Shown here piece by piece: positions 1-7,002 of a stretch of DNA of 8,482 nucleotides (its first letter is position 1; each line of letters starts with the position of its first letter). This stretch comes from DMER64 sp041652255 (GTDB lineage: Bacteria; Bacteroidota; Bacteroidia; Bacteroidales; UBA932): assembly GCA_041652255.1 (NCBI GenBank), contig JBAZHT010000074.1, positions 1 to 8,482 on the forward strand, in the 5' to 3' direction. Position numbers and translations under genes: made by a program. A model generated the notes under the pieces. It did no database searches. It saw only the letters and a list, made by a program, of their open reading frames with translations, and was not told the DNA's origin.

Positions 1-1724
1 CTGAAACATACTTCTTCGAAAGCTTTGGAACGGAACGATGTTCCCATTCCGTCAATCTGCACTACAATAAATCCCAGTTCGGCCAAAGATGTCATGTTCC
101 GGTTGTAAGAAATAAAACTCTTGGGAACATAATGGCTGCCGGGACCGGAATAAATATATTCAATAACCGGGTATTTGCGGGAAGGATCAAAATTTACCGG
201 GCGGATGATAATGCCCCAGATATCGGTTATACTATCGCGCCCTTTTGCGGTGAATACTTCAGGAGCCTTCCAGCCGTTTTCAAGTAAACCGGATATATCG
301 GCTTCTTCAAGTTTCATGATAATACGGCCATCAACAGCACTTCTCAAAACAGTCACAGGAGCTTTATCTACCATAGAGTATACATCAACCAGGAAGTTCA
401 TGTCATCAGAGAACCAGGCCTGGTGATTCCCTTCTTCCGGAGTGAGACAGGTCAAATCATCTCCGTCAAGACCAATCCGGTAATACCTGACCAAATAAGG
501 ATCCTCGTTCGGGACCATCCCGTTGGCGGTGAACCAGATAGTGCGGGAGTCTTCATCCACATGAATCACATTCCTCACATACCACTCTCCTTTTGTGATC
601 TGTTTCTTTACCGAAGCCGTTTGCACATCGTATAGATACAGATGATTCCAGTTGTCTCTTTCGCTCATCCATATGATCTCATTCCCGTTTTTGAGATTTT
701 GTCTGAAATAACGCGTATAATTGACGAACGTATTACTTGTTTCTTCAATGATGGCACGAAGGGTTCCGGTTTTTGCAGATAATTCATATACACAATAACG
801 TTGGTGTCCCCTTTCGTTAAAATCAAACAGGACGGCCGTCCCCTCTTTGTTCCATTCAAGATTTCCGACTTCGTACTGAGGAGAGAGAGATTGTTCAGGA
901 GCCGCATAGGAAGTACCTTCCTCTATGTTAAATACATTCGGGAGCTTGAATCGCAGTTCATCTCCGGGTTTGGCATATTCCAATTGATGCAAAATGGGTT
1001 GAAGTTGGCTTTCAGGAGAAGATTCAACGTAATAAATGTATCTTTTTTTTGCCGGCCGGATTTTATTGCTTGCCAGCTTCCTGGAATCAGGTGACCAGGT
1101 AATGTATGAGGAATAATAATTACCGTCTGTTCCGTCTATACTAATTTGTTTTTCTTTACCGGTAACAATATCTTTTATAAATATGTTGTTGTCCTTAATA
1201 AAGGCAGTAAATTTACCGTCCGGTGAAACAACCGGACCTGCATCCTTTTCTTCATCAACTACCGTCCAATGGGGCCCCGGAGGAGGATTAGAAATCTTTT
1301 CCTCGGCAATCAAACGGTTTTTCTTTACCAAATAGGCCCATTTCTGACGCTCAAAAATAAACCTCAGCGTATCCATAGTAGGGTTAACCTGCAATCTTTC
1401 CAACATCAATTTATTGGCAGACACTTCTTTCCCGGAAGCTTTTGCCAGTGAAGCAGCCAGAATTTTGTGATCAAATAACGGAGTGCGCGTCTTTTTGTTG
1501 GCATCGATCACTACATAAACACTCCCTTGCGGTGTATTCCGATTATACCAGAATGAATCTGATTTTTTTATCCAGACAGGCCTTACATTAGAATAATAAA
1601 CGTTTTCACTACTGAATGTTTTGGCAAGTGCATAGGCTCTTTTATAATCTTCCACCGTTCCCTGGGCAAAAGAAACGGCAACGTTAAAAAGCAAAATGGT
1701 GCTGATAATAAATGTTTTTTTCAT
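1..1724 (-). CDS. S9 family peptidase, DPP-IV/prolyl oligopeptidase-like, C-terminus missing (window edge)
   Basis: The frame stays open from ATG at 1724 to the window edge, giving 574 codons with no stop on manual reading. Residues 1-21 (MKKTFIISTILLFNVAVSFA, then Q) form a typical Sec signal peptide, so the protein is exported. Residues about 160-480 read as a DPP-IV N-terminal beta-propeller, with WSPDS (210-214), YAKPGDE (250-256), FNERGHQRY (302-310) and SERDNWNHLYLYD (354-366). The alpha/beta-hydrolase domain starts near 510 (KYPVIEYIYSGPG at 517-529) and reaches IDGMGTSFRSKAFEE (557-571). The window ends before the nucleophile elbow, so the Ser-Asp-His triad cannot be checked; family lengths suggest roughly 200 residues are missing. 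The DPP-IV double-Glu motif (DWVYEEE) that grips the peptide N-terminus is absent: the equivalent place reads GNYYSSYITWSP. It is therefore probably not a strict dipeptidyl peptidase. It lies 19 bp downstream of the GH127 gene and is probably cotranscribed. Family call is firm; substrate is unknown. Confidence 0.9.
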   Translation of the reverse strand, partial: MKKTFIISTILLFNVAVSFAQGTVEDYKRAYALAKTFSSENVYYSNVRPVWIKKSDSFWYNRNTPQGSVYVVIDANKKTRTPLFDHKILAASLAKASGKEVSANKLMLERLQVNPTMDTLRFIFERQKWAYLVKKNRLIAEEKISNPPPGPHWTVVDEEKDAGPVVSPDGKFTAFIKDNNIFIKDIVTGKEKQISIDGTDGNYYSSYITWSPDSRKLASNKIRPAKKRYIYYVESSPESQLQPILHQLEYAKPGDELRFKLPNVFNIEEGTSYAAPEQSLSPQYEVGNLEWNKEGTAVLFDFNERGHQRYCVYELSAKTGTLRAIIEETSNTFVNYTRYFRQNLKNGNEIIWMSERDNWNHLYLYDVQTASVKKQITKGEWYVRNVIHVDEDSRTIWFTANGMVPNEDPYLVRYYRIGLDGDDLTCLTPEEGNHQAWFSDDMNFLVDVYSMVDKAPVTVLRSAVDGRIIMKLEEADISGLLENGWKAPEVFTAKGRDSITDIWGIIIRPVNFDPSRKYPVIEYIYSGPGSHYVPKSFISYNRNMTSLAELGFIVVQIDGMGTSFRSKAFEEVCF

Positions 1725-1735
1725 CACAATGGCAT
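1724..1735 (-). other. Three-codon upstream ORF (MPL) abutting the S9 peptidase start
   Basis: In the 19-bp gap after the GH127 stop, ATG CCA TTG TGA ends as TGATG, sharing one base with the S9 start. It may aid reinitiation by ribosomes leaving GH127, or be chance. Confidence 0.2.
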
Positions 1736-1743
1736 CTTACTTA

Positions 1744-3699
1744 TTAAGGCAATGAAAGCTCGGCGGGTTTTGCAGCACTGACATCCCAGGGCAACCATAC
1801 CATCATGGATCCTGCTCCCCTGTGTGCCCATGCGTAATAGGGAATGAGTGTAAGGGTGATGTCTTTGGTTATCAGACGCCCCCCCTTGTCGTAGGTTAAC
1901 ACCTGAGCCTCTGTCTCTAATTGGTTGATACCGTAAAGCAACTCCGGAGCGGATATAACCTTGAATTCCGGAGTGTGGTTAACAAGTAAACTGCGCAAAT
2001 CAAATTCATTGTCGGGCCATTCGGCACAGTAAACCAGGGGCCCTCGTTCAACAGCCACACGACCTCTGTCGGCCTCTACATTTTCGTTGGCTTTCACTGT
2101 CCGGACTTCCATATCAAAATGAACACTTACGCAATCGCCTTTTTCCCATTTCCTCTCAATGCAAAAATATCCGTCACTCAGGATTCCGCTTACTTCGGTA
2201 CCATTTACCTGAATACTATAAGCAGGTTTATGAGTATCTGCATAGGAATAAAGATCACCGGGAACAGGGCGGTTTTCCACCCAACCCGGTATGCGTATCT
2301 TAAGAACAACCTCTTTGCCTGTAGCTTTGTCTATCGTTATCTTAATATCCCCATCCCAGGGATAATTCGTTGCCTGACTAAGGATCATTTCTTTGCCGCC
2401 AACCGGAATGGTTGCTGTATTGGACATGAAAAGATTCACGTAAAGGCTGTTGTCTTTTACGGCATAAATGTATCCGGGAAGCGAGGGAATGAACCGGCTA
2501 ATATTGGACGGACAGCAGGCACAACCAAACCAGGGTTGTCGTTGATGCTGCCCGGCAGATTCCAACGGGTTGGGATAAAAGAAAGTTCCACCGTCAAGCG
2601 AAACGCCCGAAATAAGTCCGTTGTAAAGCGTACGTTCCAAAACGTCGTAATATTTGGATTGGCCGTGCAGCAAGAACAGGCGGTAATTCACATATACGTT
2701 TCCAATGGCCGCACAGGTTTCGCAATAGGCAGACATATTGGGCAATTCATAATTTTCTCCGAAAGCTTCTCCATGATTGGTAGCCCCTATGCCGCCCGTT
2801 ATGTAATATTTTTTTGTAACAATATTTTCCCAGATCCGGTCAATGGCTCCTATGTATGACGTATCTCCCGTAAGGGCTGCCACATCTGCCATACCGGAAT
2901 ACATGTATGCAGCACGTACCGCATGACCTACTGCTTCTTCCTGTTCAATGACAGGCAAATGGGCCTGACTGTAAAGGTCTTTTCGGGAAGTGTATCCGCG
3001 TTTATCCAGAAAAAATCTGGCCTGTTCCAGGTATTTTTTTTCCCCGGTAACCAGGTACAGTTTGGCAAGTGCCATCTCGGCAATCTGATGTCCGGGGACG
3101 GCAACAATCTGTTCCGGGCCTTCTCCTATCTCACGACAAACACAATCTGCATAACGGATCGCAATATCCAGGAACGTTCTTTTTCCGGTAGCCTGGTAAT
3201 GAGCTATGGCTCCTTCCACCATGTGACCCAGGTTGTAAAATTCGTGGCTTAGCTCTTCCACTTTTTCCCATCTTTTTGAACCCGCCCACTCGTGGGGATG
3301 TTCGGGATTCATAGTTCGGGCCGTATAGAGGTACCCGTCGGGTTCCTGGGCGCCAGCCACAAGCACCAAAACGCTGTCTATGTAGGCTTCAAGATCTTTA
3401 TCAGGAAAAGTCTGTAACAAATAACTGGCTCCTTCAATGGTCTTGTATACATCAGTGTCGTCAAAAGAGTAACCTTTTACTTCGTTTTCCGGGCCGGGCC
3501 GGGCTGCTTTTACAAAATTATCATATCGACCGGTTTCTTCACATTTGCTGAAAGCAAGAGGTACGGTTACCTCGCGGCTGGCTTTCAGACGTTGTCCCCA
3601 GAAGGCGTCGGTCAACTTGACAGACGTAAAAGACACCGGGTCAATTGGATAGCCTTGCATCAATAAAGAAAGAAAAGTAAAAGCCAATAGTTTTATCAT
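1744..3699 (-). CDS. Secreted GH127 beta-L-arabinofuranosidase
   Basis: This is a 651-residue protein of the GH127 family (formerly DUF1680), close to the length of Bifidobacterium HypBA1 (658 aa). GH127 enzymes release terminal beta-L-arabinofuranose with retention, using a cysteine nucleophile held by zinc. All the key residues are present: acid/base Glu311 in GEAF, zinc ligands Glu327 and Cys329 in YCETCA, and Cys393, Cys395 and Cys396 in GCACCPSN. By comparison with HypBA1, Cys395 is the nucleophile. The Glu311-Glu327 spacing of 16 matches HypBA1 Glu322-Glu338. The catalytic (alpha/alpha)6 barrel covers roughly residues 25-415, followed by beta-sandwich domains. Residues 1-16 are hydrophobic (LLAFTFLSLLMQG) and look like a signal peptide, so it should act in the periplasm or at the surface. 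The ATG at 3699 is preferred because it starts that signal peptide. The gene ends in tandem TAA stops. It is first in a probable operon with the S9 peptidase and divergent from araAB, which fits arabinose release. Some GH127 members act on other sugars, so the exact linkage is unproven. Confidence 0.95.
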   Translation of the reverse strand: MIKLLAFTFLSLLMQGYPIDPVSFTSVKLTDAFWGQRLKASREVTVPLAFSKCEETGRYDNFVKAARPGPENEVKGYSFDDTDVYKTIEGASYLLQTFPDKDLEAYIDSVLVLVAGAQEPDGYLYTARTMNPEHPHEWAGSKRWEKVEELSHEFYNLGHMVEGAIAHYQATGKRTFLDIAIRYADCVCREIGEGPEQIVAVPGHQIAEMALAKLYLVTGEKKYLEQARFFLDKRGYTSRKDLYSQAHLPVIEQEEAVGHAVRAAYMYSGMADVAALTGDTSYIGAIDRIWENIVTKKYYITGGIGATNHGEAFGENYELPNMSAYCETCAAIGNVYVNYRLFLLHGQSKYYDVLERTLYNGLISGVSLDGGTFFYPNPLESAGQHQRQPWFGCACCPSNISRFIPSLPGYIYAVKDNSLYVNLFMSNTATIPVGGKEMILSQATNYPWDGDIKITIDKATGKEVVLKIRIPGWVENRPVPGDLYSYADTHKPAYSIQVNGTEVSGILSDGYFCIERKWEKGDCVSVHFDMEVRTVKANENVEADRGRVAVERGPLVYCAEWPDNEFDLRSLLVNHTPEFKVISAPELLYGINQLETEAQVLTYDKGGRLITKDITLTLIPYYAWAHRGAGSMMVWLPWDVSAAKPAELSLP

Positions 3700-3710
3700 G
3701 TTTGTTGCAT
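3696..3710 (-). other. Four-codon upstream ORF (MQQT) overlapping the GH127 start
   Basis: On the minus strand ATG CAA CAA ACA TGA runs into the GH127 start, sharing ATGA. It has no Shine-Dalgarno sequence. It could affect initiation by termination-reinitiation, but so short a frame may be chance. Confidence 0.2.
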
Positions 3711-3728
3711 TTTTGATTGTTATTTGTC

Positions 3729-3742
3729 ATTCAAATATGAAT
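3729..3742. repeat. Short inverted repeat ATTCA-N4-TGAAT, possible operator
   Basis: Two perfect 5-bp arms flank a 4-bp AATA spacer. The repeat overlaps the candidate GH127 -7 element and directly abuts the palindrome at 3743. Its position suits an operator, but the arms are short and AT-rich, and I do not recognise it as the site of a named regulator. Confidence 0.3.
3732..3739 (-). promoter_or_regulatory. Candidate -7 element (CATATTTG on the minus strand) for GH127
   Basis: Read on the minus strand this gives CATATTTG, one mismatch from TAnnTTTG, about 32 bp upstream of the GH127 ATG. It lies inside the inverted repeat at 3729-3742, so a repressor bound there would block it. No -33 element was recognised. 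Confidence 0.25.
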
Positions 3743-3756
3743 AAAATATATATTTT
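3743..3756. repeat. 14-bp perfect AT palindrome (AAAATATATATTTT)
   Basis: The sequence is identical to its reverse complement over 14 bp. It sits between the candidate GH127 and araA promoter elements. It may be an operator half, a DNA-melting region, or simply low-complexity AT sequence. Confidence 0.35.
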
Positions 3757-3772
3757 TAACTTCCTAATGGAC

Positions 3773-3780
3773 TATTTTTG
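3773..3780 (+). promoter_or_regulatory. araA: Candidate -7 element (TATTTTTG) for araAB
   Basis: This is an exact match to the Bacteroidetes sigma-ABfr -7 consensus TAnnTTTG, 80 bp upstream of the araA ATG. No clear TTTG -33 element is seen about 20 bp upstream, and such short AT-rich matches arise by chance, so this is a weak call. Confidence 0.3.
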
Positions 3781-3825
3781 CATAAAAATGAATTCTTATT
3801 TCATTCCCTGCGTAACCATTTTTCT

Positions 3826-3833
3826 TTCCTTTG
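3826..3833 (+). promoter_or_regulatory. araA: Alternative -7 element (TTCCTTTG) for araAB
   Basis: This matches TAnnTTTG at all defined positions except the second (TT for TA). It ends 27 bp before the araA ATG, which would give a short leader. No -33 element is visible. It competes with the match at 3773. Confidence 0.25.
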
Positions 3834-3860
3834 TAAAAATCTAAATCAAATAATTTAATT

Positions 3861-5363
3861 ATGGCATTCGAAAATTTTGAAGTATGGTTTGTAACAGGAG
3901 CCCAGCTTCTGTATGGAGGAGATGCGGTTATAGCCGTGGATGCTCATTCCAACCAAATGGTACAAGGACTGAACGATTCGGGAAATCTTCCCGTGAAAAT
4001 CGTTTATAAAGGAACGGTAAATTCAGAGAAAGAGGTTACGGCCACTTTCAAAGAAGCCAATAATTGTGAAAAATGCATAGGGATAATAACCTGGATGCAC
4101 ACTTTTTCTCCCGCAAAAATGTGGATTCACGGGTTACAGGCACTCAACAAACCTTTGCTTCATTTTCATACGCAGTTCAACAAAGAGATCCCCTGGGATA
4201 CAATGGATATGGACTTCATGAACCTCAACCAGAGTGCCCACGGGGACAGGGAATTCGGACACATGGTGACCCGTATGCGCAAAAACCGTAAAGTTGTTGC
4301 CGGTCACTGGCAGGATGAAAAGGCACAGGCACAGATTGCTGTCTGGATGCGTGTTGCCGCTGCCTGGGCCGATGCACACGATATGAGGATCATTCGCTTT
4401 GGCGACCAAATGAATAATGTGGCCGTTACGGACGGAGACAAAGTGGAAGCTGAAATGCGGCTGGGCTATCATGTGGATTATTGCCCCATAGCCGAACTGG
4501 TAGCCGTGCAGTCACAGGTTAAAGACGAAGAAGTAGCCGCTCTGGTGGCTGAATACGAAGCCCAATACCTGGTAGCCGATAACTGCAAGGAAGGCGGAAA
4601 AGACCGTGACCAGGTACTCCGGGCAGCCCGCGAGGAAATTGCCCTGCGACGCTTCCTGAAAGAAAAAGAAGCCAAAGCTTTTACAACCAATTTTGATGAT
4701 CTGGCCGGCCTGGACCAGCTCCCGGGACTTGCCTGCCAGCGTCTGATGGCTGAAGGTTACGGTTTTGGAGCCGAAGGTGACTGGAAAACAGCCGCCCTCA
4801 CGCGTACGATTTGGTTCATGAGCCAGGGTATGCCTAAAGGCTGTTCCTTTATGGAAGATTATACCATTCATTTTGACGGCAAAAAGAGTGCTATCCTTCA
4901 GGCTCACATGCTGGAGGTTTCTCCTTTGCTTGCAGAGAAAAAACCACGTCTGGAGGTGCATCCTCTGGGTATCGGCGGAAAGAACGACCCGGCCCGTCTG
5001 GTTTTTACATCCAAAGACGGTGAAGGAATTGCTTCCACCATTATTGATATGGGTAACCGTTTCCGCCTGATCGTGAACAAAGTGGATTGCATCAAATCCA
5101 AATCGCTTCCCAAACTGCCGGTAGCCTCTTCTCTCTGGATCCCCCGCCCCGATTTTGAAGTGGGAACAAGTTGCTGGATCCTTGCCGGAGGTACCCATCA
5201 CACCGCATTTTCCTATGACCTGACTGTGGAATATATGCAGGATTACACTGAAATGGCCGGGATTGAACTGGTTGTCATTGACGAAAATACCACCGTCAAT
5301 TCATGTAAGAAAGATCTTCAGCTGAACGAGATCTATTACATGTTGAACAAAGCGCTTTCTTAG
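3861..5363 (+). CDS. araA: L-arabinose isomerase AraA
   Basis: This is a cytoplasmic enzyme that converts L-arabinose to L-ribulose, the first step of bacterial arabinose breakdown, with a metal ion (usually Mn2+). The protein is 500 residues, the same length as E. coli AraA. It starts with the family motif in the form FEVWFVTGAQLLYGG (6-20), where many AraA proteins have GSQHLYG; I recall this variant from Bacteroidetes. The catalytic and metal-binding residues are present: Glu305 (GFGAEGDWK), Glu332 (MEDYT), His349 (QAHMLE) and His446/447 (GGTHHTAFS), matching E. coli Glu306, Glu333, His350 and His450. Other hallmark stretches are HTQFNKEIPW (103-112), NQSAHGDREFG (123-133) and FGDQMNNVAVTDGDK (180-194). 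There is no signal peptide. It starts 161 bp from the divergent GH127 gene and is followed after 1 bp by the kinase gene, so the two are almost certainly cotranscribed. No frameshift or missing residue was seen. Confidence 0.97.
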   Translation: MAFENFEVWFVTGAQLLYGGDAVIAVDAHSNQMVQGLNDSGNLPVKIVYKGTVNSEKEVTATFKEANNCEKCIGIITWMHTFSPAKMWIHGLQALNKPLLHFHTQFNKEIPWDTMDMDFMNLNQSAHGDREFGHMVTRMRKNRKVVAGHWQDEKAQAQIAVWMRVAAAWADAHDMRIIRFGDQMNNVAVTDGDKVEAEMRLGYHVDYCPIAELVAVQSQVKDEEVAALVAEYEAQYLVADNCKEGGKDRDQVLRAAREEIALRRFLKEKEAKAFTTNFDDLAGLDQLPGLACQRLMAEGYGFGAEGDWKTAALTRTIWFMSQGMPKGCSFMEDYTIHFDGKKSAILQAHMLEVSPLLAEKKPRLEVHPLGIGGKNDPARLVFTSKDGEGIASTIIDMGNRFRLIVNKVDCIKSKSLPKLPVASSLWIPRPDFEVGTSCWILAGGTHHTAFSYDLTVEYMQDYTEMAGIELVVIDENTTVNSCKKDLQLNEIYYMLNKALS

Positions 5364-5364
5364 T

Positions 5365-7002
5365 ATGGATAAATTTGTAATAGGACTGGATTACGGGACC
5401 GATTCCGCCCGTGCGGTAATTGTGAACGCCCGTACCGGTGAGACAGTGGCTACTTCCGTAAAATATTATCCCCGCTGGATGGAAGGCAAATACTGTTTGC
5501 CGTCGGCCAACAGGTACCGTCAACATCCCCTGGATTATATTGAAGTGCTTGAAGGTTCGGTTAAGGAGGCCCTTTCGCTGGCTCCTGCCGGCACGGCCGA
5601 AAATGTAGCGGGGATCGCTTTTGATACGACGGGCAGCACGCCCGTATTTACCGATGAAACCGGCACTCCGCTGGCACTCCTGCCGGAATTTGCGGAAAAT
5701 CCGAATGCCATGTTTGTGCTCTGGAAAGACCATACAGCAATTGCCGAGGCAGATGAAATCAACAAACTGTGCAGTACATGGAAGATCAATTACACGGCCT
5801 ACGAAGGAGGTGTTTATTCTTCCGAGTGGTTCTGGGCCAAGGCGTTGCATATTCTCCGGGAAGACAAGGCCGTAAGGGAAAAGGCATACTCCATTGTCGA
5901 GCATTGTGAGTGGATGCCGGCCTTGCTCACCGGGGTTAACAAATCTTCCGGGATAGTCAGAAGCCGTTGTGCACAGGGCCACAAGGCCATGTGGCACTCC
6001 GGTTGGGGAGGCTTGCCGGAAGAAGATTTCCTTGTTGCGCTTGACCCGTTGCTTAGCGGTTACCGGGACAGGCTTTTTGAAGACACATTTACTGCCGATA
6101 AGCCGGTAGGCACCCTTACTCACGAATGGGCCGACCGCCTGGGCCTTACCACAGAAGTAGTAGTAGCCGGAGGCGCCTTTGACTGCCACATGGGGGCTGT
6201 GGGAGCAGGTATTACCCCGCATACGTTTGTCAGGGTTATAGGCACCTCCACGTGTGACATCATGGTTGCTTCCTATGAGGAGATCGGATCTTCTCTTATC
6301 CGCGGGATCTGCGGGCAGGTTGACGGCTCTGTGATTCCGGGGATGATAGGCCTTGAGGCCGGACAATCAGGGTTTGGAGACGTTTACGCCTGGTTCAAAA
6401 GAGTACTGGAGTTTCCCCTCAGAAAACTGTTGCCGGATGCAGACCTTGCCAATGCGCTTTCTGAAAAGATCATCCCTGCCCTGACTGCCGGGGCAGAGAA
6501 AATTTCCGTGGAAGAAAGTACGCTCATTGCCACCGACTGGATGAACGGCCGTCGCACACCCGATGCCAACCAGTTGCTCAAAGGCGCTATTGCCGGTATT
6601 ACGCTCGGCACTTCGGCTCCCCATATCTTTAAGGCTTTGGTGGAGGCTACTGCTTTCGGTTCCAGGGCTATCGTAGAGCGTTTCCGAAGCCAGGGGGTAA
6701 GGATAGACAACGTTATTGGGATCGGAGGCATAGCACTCAAGTCCCCGTTCGTGATGCAAACCCTAAGTGATGTGCTCAAGATGCCCATTGAGGTTTGCCG
6801 TACGGATCAGGCCTGTGCACTGGGTGCTGCCATGTTCGCAGCCACGGCTGCAGGTCTCTACTCAAAGGTGGAGGAAACACAACATGCCATGACCTCGGGC
6901 TTTGCCAAAACATACAGTCCCCGCAAAGAGATGGCAGCGGCATACGACAAGGCTTACCAACGATACCTTGAGCTGGGACGTTACTGCGAAGCTAACGTGT
7001 AA
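5365..7002 (+). CDS. araB: Ribulokinase AraB (FGGY family)
   Basis: This ATP-dependent cytoplasmic kinase converts L-ribulose to L-ribulose-5-phosphate. It is 545 residues, a usual AraB length. The FGGY N-terminal domain opens with the phosphate-binding strand FVIGLDYGTDSARAVIV (4-20), followed by GIAFDTTGSTP (83-93) and VLWKDHT (118-124). Catalytic-base Asp273 lies in GGAFDCHMGAVG (269-280), matching Asp274 of characterised ribulokinases. Lys207 (GHKAMW) and Glu331 (LEAGQS) sit where substrate-binding Lys and Glu are expected. The C-terminal domain carries IGIGGIALKSP (451-461) and CALGAAMFAA (484-493). The start ATG follows the araA stop by one base with no Shine-Dalgarno sequence, so translation is probably coupled. 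Its last 22 bases, including the stop, overlap the 3' end of the opposing CE15 gene. Close relatives such as xylulokinase are less likely given the araA partner and the long TAYEGGVYSSEWFWAK region (144-159). araD, the next pathway gene, does not follow. Confidence 0.95.
   Translation: MDKFVIGLDYGTDSARAVIVNARTGETVATSVKYYPRWMEGKYCLPSANRYRQHPLDYIEVLEGSVKEALSLAPAGTAENVAGIAFDTTGSTPVFTDETGTPLALLPEFAENPNAMFVLWKDHTAIAEADEINKLCSTWKINYTAYEGGVYSSEWFWAKALHILREDKAVREKAYSIVEHCEWMPALLTGVNKSSGIVRSRCAQGHKAMWHSGWGGLPEEDFLVALDPLLSGYRDRLFEDTFTADKPVGTLTHEWADRLGLTTEVVVAGGAFDCHMGAVGAGITPHTFVRVIGTSTCDIMVASYEEIGSSLIRGICGQVDGSVIPGMIGLEAGQSGFGDVYAWFKRVLEFPLRKLLPDADLANALSEKIIPALTAGAEKISVEESTLIATDWMNGRRTPDANQLLKGAIAGITLGTSAPHIFKALVEATAFGSRAIVERFRSQGVRIDNVIGIGGIALKSPFVMQTLSDVLKMPIEVCRTDQACALGAAMFAATAAGLYSKVEETQHAMTSGFAKTYSPRKEMAAAYDKAYQRYLELGRYCEANV
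6981..7002. other. Convergent 3' overlap of araB and CE15 genes (22 bp)
   Basis: The araB stop (TAA at 7000-7002) and the minus-strand CE15 stop (TTA at 6981-6983 on the plus strand) lie inside each other's coding ends. The shared bases encode the last residues of both proteins. No hairpin followed by a T-run occurs here, so transcription from each side may run into the other gene. Confidence 0.9.

Larger units (their letters stand above)
3700..3860. promoter_or_regulatory. Divergent intergenic region between GH127 and araA
   Basis: This 161-bp AT-rich stretch separates the starts of the GH127 gene (minus) and araA (plus), so it must hold the promoters for both units unless they are read from further away. 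It contains short inverted repeats and matches to the Bacteroidetes -7 consensus TAnnTTTG, listed separately. No convincing -33 TTTG lies at the expected distance, and neither start has a Shine-Dalgarno sequence, which is usual in Bacteroidota. Shared control by one arabinose-responsive regulator is plausible but not shown; no regulator gene is in the window. Confidence 0.7.

Noticed and set aside
1042..1050. T-run in the S9 gene as a possible frameshift or slippage site
   Set aside because: The frame continues with good family sequence on both sides (SNKIRPAKKRYIYYVE), so there is no disruption. Programmed slippage has no supporting downstream structure that I can see.
2119..2859. 246-codon open frame on the plus strand inside GH127
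   Set aside because: It is antisense to conserved GH127 sequence, including the catalytic GCACC and CETC regions, with no domain or signal of its own.
3489..3504. Tandem CCGGG repeats
   Set aside because: They lie inside the GH127 coding frame and encode an Ala-Arg-Pro-Gly stretch (residues 65-70). Three copies of a 5-bp unit are explained by codon choice.
4512..5201. 229-codon minus-strand frame opposite araA
   Set aside because: It is a shadow of araA in another frame, with no family resemblance and no promoter or start context.
5296..6366. 356-codon open frame on the minus strand opposite araB
   Set aside because: It lies wholly antisense to a well-supported araB (with the end of araA). 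Its translation is rich in His, Arg, Gly and Cys with no recognisable domain, as expected from the complement of a coding frame.
6367..6788. Two overlapping minus-strand frames opposite the 3' half of araB
   Set aside because: Both mirror conserved FGGY C-terminal coding sequence and neither resembles a known protein.
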